Of a DNA stretch of 44,936 bases, positions 40,747 to 44,936 are shown in pieces; within the stretch, counting starts at the first letter, position 1; every line of letters begins with the position of its first letter. Location of the stretch: positions 1,260 to 46,195 of the forward strand of contig DJPL01000064.1 of NCBI GenBank assembly GCA_002437415.1, read 5' to 3'. The notes beneath the pieces are model-generated. The model did not search any database. It was not told the DNA's origin and saw nothing but the letters and a program-made list of their open reading frames with translations. A program made the position numbers and the translations under genes. This DNA comes from Ruminococcaceae bacterium UBA6413. GTDB taxonomy: Bacteria; Bacillota; Clostridia; Oscillospirales; Ruminococcaceae.

Positions 40747-42238
40747 GGCGGCGGCGTATTGCCGCGTGTCTACGGACAGGGCGGAGCAGGCGGGGTCGCT
40801 GTCGTCACAGCGGCTGTTCTTTGAGCAGTATATAACAGGGTCGGATAATATGGAGCTTACGGAAGTATTCTATGATGAGGGGGCAAGCGGGACCACTACC
40901 ATGCACAGGGACGGCTTTAATAAAATGCTGAAGCTTGCACGCAGGGGTGAAATTGACATCATACTTACAAAGGAAGTCAGCCGTTTTGCAAGGAACACGG
41001 TGGATACGCTTAAGATCACGAGGGAGCTTAAGGAAACGGGAGTCGGGGTAATATTCATAAACGACAATATAGATACGCGGGACAGTGATGGAGAGCTAAG
41101 ACTGTCGATCATGGCAACTATCGCGCAGGAGGAGAGCCGCAAGATATCCGAGAGGGTACGTTGGGGGCAGGCAAGAAAAATGGAGCAGGGAGTCGTGTTC
41201 GGCAGGAGCTGTCTTGGGTACGAGGTAAGCGGCGGGAAGATAAGTATAGAAAAGCGGGGCGCGCTTATCGTGCAAAGGATTTTCAATGAATACACACTGC
41301 TTTCAAAGGGTGCGGATACGATAGCGGCGGAGCTTAATGCCGAAAAAGAGCCTGCGCCGTGTGGCGGCAGGTGGAGCGCGTCATATATACGCAGGATACT
41401 CCGCAACGAGAAGTATGTAGGGGATCTTGAACAGAAAAAGAGCTGTACACCCGATTATCTTACGCATAAGAAGAAGCTCAACAGGGGCGACAGGATATAT
41501 CTGAGTTGTCACCATGAGCCGATAATCAGCCGTGAGCTGTGGGAGATGACGCTCAGCGAGATCTCACGCCGTGCTCCGTCCGACACAAGCCGTCACAGCG
41601 ACCGTTATGCGTACAGCGGCAAGGTGTACTGCGCGGTGTGCGGGTGCGTTATGGTGTCGAGGGTGAAGAAGCTGAGCGAGGGAACGTACAGGGCACTCAG
41701 GTGCGGAGGCAAGATCAAGGGAAATGGGTGCGGCAACGACACTCTAAATGTCAGGATACTTACGGCGGGGGTAAAGTATATACTTGACGGCATTGTAGTC
41801 GATAAGGCGGCAATTGCGGACAGGATAATGAAAGGTCTGACGGTGCAGACAACGGATAAAGCGGCAGTTAAGCGGCAGAAGGATATGATACGCGATAAGA
41901 AGCGGCGGCTTGTGGATATGGCACTTGAGGGGCTTATCACGAAGGAGGAAATGGCGGAGCAAAAGCGGTATTATGACAGTCAACTGAGGGAGCTTGACAG
42001 AAAAGCGGAAAAGGAAAATGCCGCAGAACAAAGCGGCAAGCGGATAGAGGCAAGGATCGGCGAAATGCTGAGGTTTGACGATGAATGTGTATGGCGGGCA
42101 GTGGACAGGGCAGAGTATGCACATAAGGAGCTGACGGTTTATTTTAAGGGTGTGGAAAAAGGCTTTGCGGTGAGGTTTACGGTAAGCGGCAGAGGAGAGA
42201 ACTATAAGGCGGTTTTCGGGGAGATCTTCAGGCGGTAA
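40733..42238 (+). CDS. Large serine recombinase 1
   Basis: Large serine recombinases integrate and excise mobile elements. This 501-residue protein has the N-terminal resolvase domain with catalytic Ser13 (YCRVSTDR), the arginines in LTKEVSRFARN, the recombinase domain (about 150-260), a zinc-ribbon (CAVCGCVM...CGNDTLN), and a C-terminal coiled coil. The codon use is richer in G/C at third positions than in recombinase 2, which points to a different origin. It ends 93 bases from the convergent recombinase 2. Confidence 0.94.
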   Translation: MKKLRAAAYCRVSTDRAEQAGSLSSQRLFFEQYITGSDNMELTEVFYDEGASGTTTMHRDGFNKMLKLARRGEIDIILTKEVSRFARNTVDTLKITRELKETGVGVIFINDNIDTRDSDGELRLSIMATIAQEESRKISERVRWGQARKMEQGVVFGRSCLGYEVSGGKISIEKRGALIVQRIFNEYTLLSKGADTIAAELNAEKEPAPCGGRWSASYIRRILRNEKYVGDLEQKKSCTPDYLTHKKKLNRGDRIYLSCHHEPIISRELWEMTLSEISRRAPSDTSRHSDRYAYSGKVYCAVCGCVMVSRVKKLSEGTYRALRCGGKIKGNGCGNDTLNVRILTAGVKYILDGIVVDKAAIADRIMKGLTVQTTDKAAVKRQKDMIRDKKRRLVDMALEGLITKEEMAEQKRYYDSQLRELDRKAEKENAAEQSGKRIEARIGEMLRFDDECVWRAVDRAEYAHKELTVYFKGVEKGFAVRFTVSGRGENYKAVFGEIFRR

Positions 42239-42331
42239 GGGATCATTTCGGGAAGGAGCCGGGGACTGAAGAATTGGTACCACCATGATGTCAATGACTA
42301 CCTAATATGTGGCAGGAAATTCGCATATTTT
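42239..42331. other. Junction between two convergent recombinase genes (candidate attachment site)
   Basis: These 93 bases are noncoding. They hold GGTACC within TTGGTACCACCATGATG (42275-42291 region) and end AT-rich. Attachment sites of serine integrases usually lie next to the integrase gene, so one or both elements' ends may be here. I found no convincing duplicated core within the window. Confidence 0.35.
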
Positions 42332-43918
42332 TTATGATTTTGGCAGTTTCGGATATATAGTTATCTCAAAATCATCGGGAGATCCGCTCCAGCGGGTGTT
42401 TTGCGTTTTTTTGTAAACGACTTTTTCAAGCACTTCCTTAAGCATATCGTTCTTTTCTTGCGCTGTTGGCAGGTCGTGATATACGTCCAGCAGCTTTTCG
42501 ACTTTCGGGATGATCTCTTTTGTGTTTTTTTCACGAATTGATTCTATGCCGAGTTGTTTTTCGATTTCCGCTTTATCGTTTGACAACTGATTTTGCTTTT
42601 CGGTGATTGCTCGTGAGCGGTCAAGGAATACGTCCGTTGTATATATATCTTGTTCGAGCAGTTCGTGAGCTTTTGTCATCTGCTTGTTTAGCCTGATTAT
42701 TTGCGAGTCAATGTCCTTTAGAGCCTGTCTTAATATTTCGGTTTCAGATATTGCCGGCGACTTGTCCGACAGGTTCCATTGCAATTTATAGTTTTTCAGC
42801 CATTCTTCAAGGGCTTTGAGTATTCGTTCTTCGACGAGATAAAGAAAAGAGCAGACATTTGGGCACTGAGGAACAGCACACATCAACGTGGGAGGCGTTG
42901 ATGATGTGTAAGGTCTGCGCACAAGTCGTCTGCCGCAGAAGGCACAGACTACTACACCTGCGAGCGGGTTTTTAGTAGGAGAGTTTCTTTTGGTTGGACG
43001 AGGCGGATTTTTTGCGAGGTATTCTTGTGCTAAATCAAATGTTTCTTGTGTGATGAGTGCAGGGTGCAAGCCTTTTACGATTATGCAGTCGCTTTCTTCG
43101 GAGCGTGGACGTGAGATAGCGATGTTGCCACTCTTCATTTTTTTATTCTGTGACCGCCAATTCCAACGTATTTTCCCAGTATACACGGGGTTACGCAACA
43201 TATCTTTTATGCTTGCAGGTACCCAATATTCTGACTTCCTTGCAGGTATTTTCATACTATTTAGCTTTCTGGCAAGCAAAGACACACCTAATCTTTTGTA
43301 TGTGCCGTCGGGTTGCAGTTCTCCTTTTGTGTATAGTTCAAAAATCATTTTTATTACATCGGCTTCGATAGGGTTTGGTGCCAGCGTAAACCCTTTATCG
43401 CCCTTTAATTTGACTTTATCATATCCATAAGGAGCTATACTGCATACGCATTTTCCCTCTTTTACGGAAGAAAGTCTACCACGCTGAAGACGGCGATTGA
43501 TGGTTTTATATTCTCGCCGGCTCATGAATAGCCCGAACTCAAAGTATTCTTCGTCAAATTCGTTGTTCGGGTTGTACGTCTTCATCGGCGTTATTATCTG
43601 CGTATCGCTGTATTTAAACGTTTGCGCAACGATACCCTGATCTATCGTATCGCCACGGGCAAGACGTTCTACTTCAACGACTAAAACGCCACTCCATATA
43701 CCGTGCTCGACTTCTGACAGCAACTGTTGCATGACAGGGCGAGCGGCAATCGTTTCGCCGGAAACGACTTCACGGTATATCTGAGTGACGTTGTACTCTC
43801 TCTTTTTTGCAAGGTCAAGTAAGATTTTTTCGTGCCTTGCGAGCGTTTCCTCTTCTCCGTGATTTTCGGCTTCGATGTCTGATCTTGATTTTCGCAGATA
43901 TAAGCAATACTGTTCCAT
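42332..43918 (-). CDS. Large serine recombinase 2
   Basis: The 528-residue protein belongs to the same superfamily but is only distantly related to recombinase 1. The catalytic serine is Ser11 (YLRKSRSD), the resolvase domain contains VVEVERLARGD, then the recombinase domain, a zinc ribbon (CAFCGRRLVRRP...CAVPQC), and a long coiled coil (about 390-490). The start 43918 follows GGAGGAAAAA. It likely belongs to the element that continues to the right with the XRE repressor. Confidence 0.95.
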   Translation of the reverse strand: MEQYCLYLRKSRSDIEAENHGEEETLARHEKILLDLAKKREYNVTQIYREVVSGETIAARPVMQQLLSEVEHGIWSGVLVVEVERLARGDTIDQGIVAQTFKYSDTQIITPMKTYNPNNEFDEEYFEFGLFMSRREYKTINRRLQRGRLSSVKEGKCVCSIAPYGYDKVKLKGDKGFTLAPNPIEADVIKMIFELYTKGELQPDGTYKRLGVSLLARKLNSMKIPARKSEYWVPASIKDMLRNPVYTGKIRWNWRSQNKKMKSGNIAISRPRSEESDCIIVKGLHPALITQETFDLAQEYLAKNPPRPTKRNSPTKNPLAGVVVCAFCGRRLVRRPYTSSTPPTLMCAVPQCPNVCSFLYLVEERILKALEEWLKNYKLQWNLSDKSPAISETEILRQALKDIDSQIIRLNKQMTKAHELLEQDIYTTDVFLDRSRAITEKQNQLSNDKAEIEKQLGIESIREKNTKEIIPKVEKLLDVYHDLPTAQEKNDMLKEVLEKVVYKKTQNTRWSGSPDDFEITIYPKLPKS

Positions 43919-44089
43919 TTTTTCCTCCGACTAAAATAGGTATATTCGGAAGTCAAAATTTTATGTTGTACTTTCTGCTGTTCAGCGGCAAGTGTACCGC
44001 AGAACAAAGTTTTTTCCGTTTTCTCGTTGTACATTTAATCACTCCGATATAACGCATTTCGATATAAAATAACAAAATGCTCCTATTTT

Positions 44090-44117
44090 TCAAGTTTTGT
44101 GTTAATATCAAACTTGA
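44090..44117. promoter_or_regulatory. Inverted repeat between divergent recombinase 2 and the 44-codon gene
   Basis: TCAAGTTT (44090-44097) and AAACTTGA (44110-44117) are exact reverse complements 12 bases apart. It includes a minus-strand TTGAAA that could serve as -35, and could be an operator for the XRE protein. Confidence 0.4.
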
Positions 44118-44130
44118 AGGTGGTGTGATT

Positions 44131-44265
44131 ATGGACCTTTCGGAGCGAGAGGAGTTGTTAAAACGCTTCTGTGAGCTTGTCAAGACTTTAGATGTTGTCA
44201 GCCTCAAAGCGCTTGAAAGCTACATAGAAGACCTTAAATGCAAAGAAACCGAGCCAAAGAATTAG
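44131..44265 (+). CDS. 44-residue charged helical protein
   Basis: ATG 44131 follows GAAGGTGGTG. The peptide (MDLSEREELLKRFCELVKTL...) is strongly helical with alternating charges; no family recognised. It lies on the same mobile element between the recombinase and the XRE repressor and is followed by a terminator. It could be a small regulator or an excision factor; this is guesswork. Confidence 0.65.
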   Translation: MDLSEREELLKRFCELVKTLDVVSLKALESYIEDLKCKETEPKN

Positions 44266-44280
44266 CACTCCTTTGCATCG

Positions 44281-44315
44281 AGCGGAAGTCTTTAGGGCTT
44301 CCGCTTTTGTTTTTC
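44281..44315 (+). terminator. Terminator after the 44-codon gene
   Basis: AGCGGAAG (44281-44288) pairs with CTTCCGCT (44298-44305), followed by TTTGTTTTT. It overlaps the last codons of the convergent XRE gene. Confidence 0.88.
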
Positions 44316-44603
44316 TATATCTGAGCTCTTTTGAGATATAAACTTTTTCATTTCCTCAAGTAACAGCTTAAGGTTATCATTGTTTATGTTGTTCCCTTGC
44401 GGAAGTTCAGAAAGACCGAGCAAATAATCCGATGAAACCTGTAATGCGTTTGCAATGGCTACCAAAGTCGATAATGTAGGTTCTCGCTCGTCGCTTTCAT
44501 ACAAGCTTATTGTGCTTGGTGACACATGGATTTTATTCGCAAGGTCGTTTTGTGTAAGACAGCGTTCTATACGCTTTTTCTTTAATTTTTCGCCGAAAGT
44601 CAT
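44292..44603 (-). CDS. XRE-family helix-turn-helix repressor
   Basis: The 103-residue protein has an N-terminal Cro/CI-type helix-turn-helix (LTQNDLANKIHVSPSTISLYE, about residues 16-36) and a helical C-terminal tail. I use ATG 44603 because AAAGGAGAAG precedes it; the open frame continues upstream to 44729 across a promoter. Such repressors keep mobile elements quiet, and divergent transcription from 44657 on the plus strand fits a lysis/lysogeny-like switch. Confidence 0.92.
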   Translation of the reverse strand: MTFGEKLKKKRIERCLTQNDLANKIHVSPSTISLYESDEREPTLSTLVAIANALQVSSDYLLGLSELPQGNNINNDNLKLLLEEMKKFISQKSSDIEKQKRKP

Positions 44604-44656
44604 TATGACTTCTCCTTTACAGTTAGTAATTATTCTTTCCAAAACAGCGAAAAAAA

Positions 44657-44684
44657 TTGACATTCTGATATTTTGGGTTATAAT
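44657..44684 (+). promoter_or_regulatory. Strong promoter divergent from the XRE repressor gene
   Basis: TTGACA (44657-44662), 16-bp spacer, TATAAT (44679-44684): both boxes match consensus exactly. Confidence 0.88.
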
Positions 44685-44690
44685 AAAATT

Positions 44691-44812
44691 AAAGGAAAGA
44701 GATTTCCCACCTGCTAGTTGGGGTCGCATTTATAGTGATGCGATGAGCTCATCTGCCAAGTGTAGAAAGAGGTTCTAAAAGTGCTTTATCTAACAAGGTA
44801 AAGCACTTTTTG
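44691..44812 (+). ncRNA. Putative small noncoding RNA of about 120 bases
   Basis: The consensus promoter at 44657-44684 and the terminator at 44777-44812 define a short transcript with no substantial open frame (only an 11-codon frame at 44742 without a ribosome binding site). Internal structure: TCGCAT/ATGCGA (44724-44729, 44738-44743) with an 8-base loop, a 12-bp palindrome GATGAGCTCATC (44742-44753), and outer TTGG/CCAA pairing. It lies on a mobile element beside a repressor. No known RNA family recognised. Confidence 0.6.
44777..44812 (+). terminator. Terminator of the small RNA
   Basis: A perfect 12-bp stem (44777-44788 with 44799-44810) around a 10-base loop, with a T run at its 3' side. 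Beyond it, 44813-44936 shows a TCTGAAA/TTTCAGA inverted repeat (44844-44850, 44862-44868) and a TATAAT at 44921, but no gene. Confidence 0.9.
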
Positions 44813-44936
44813 TTTTACGGAGATCATTCAATCGTTGCGTTTGTCTGAAATCGTGGTTTTCTTTCAGAAATTTGCGCCGTTCCTGAGAGTTATTTACATA
44901 AAAGCTTGTTATGTAGGCTCTATAATAAATGTTGGG

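Noticed and set aside
40870..41406. 178-codon minus-strand frame inside serine recombinase 1
   Set aside because: Antisense shadow of an intact, recognisable recombinase.
43681..44034. 117-codon minus-strand frame overlapping the start of recombinase 2
   Set aside because: Two thirds lie in another frame of the recombinase, which has a strong ribosome binding site; no resemblance to known proteins.

Overview
The window looks like a chromosomal segment of a Gram-positive, low-to-mid GC anaerobic Clostridia member (Bacillota), most likely an Oscillospiraceae/Ruminococcus-like gut bacterium. Reasons: strong AGGAGG-type ribosome binding sites, frequent TTG starts, YpeB and SpoIID homologues, tandem class B sortases, a ThiI without a rhodanese domain, and large serine recombinases. 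The taxon is an inference from gene content, not from a marker gene.

Layout. 1-909 is the 3' part of a sugar-ABC ATPase (MsmX/UgpC type) ending in a terminator. 1076-2419 (minus) is a ypeB homologue without sleB. 2657-11670 is one co-directional block: cysteine desulfurase and thiI, cinA C-domain, four tandem class B sortases, and a SpoIID/LytB-domain protein. 11838-17647 is a branched-chain amino acid operon (ilvB, ilvN, leuC, leuD, leuB) with a Dabb-domain gene and a GNAT gene inside it, driven by a near-consensus promoter. 17648-18544 has no gene but carries several strong RNA-like hairpins and two intrinsic terminators. 18545-23588 is a type IV pilus-like operon: transglutaminase-like lipoprotein, GspF/PilC membrane protein, four small pilin-like proteins, and PilT.

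23589-25993 is repeat-rich. An AAA/DUF4143 ATPase gene bounded by 18-bp inverted repeats appears to have been inserted into a copy of a repeat element whose second, palindromic copy lies just downstream. A SARP/BTAD-type regulator follows, with an 11-bp-spaced direct repeat upstream of it. ppk and pyrG are on the minus strand. 31668-39426 is a plus-strand run: membrane-fusion adaptor, FtsX-like permease (no ATPase gene nearby), small membrane protein, TtcA-like PP-loop protein, a degenerate CCA-adding-enzyme homologue, and a translationally coupled pair consisting of a GSF-repeat protein and a glycosyltransferase-like protein. A TetR-GNAT fusion is on the minus strand.

40624-44936 is mobile DNA: two large serine recombinases ending tail to tail 93 bp apart, an XRE repressor, a 44-codon gene, and a probable short noncoding transcript with consensus promoter and terminator. 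The most interesting candidates are the GSF-repeat/glycosyltransferase pair, the inverted-repeat-bounded ATPase cassette, the structured RNA region at 17.7-18.5 kb, the small RNA at 44.7 kb, and the degenerate tRNA nucleotidyltransferase. No tRNA, rRNA or CRISPR array was recognised.
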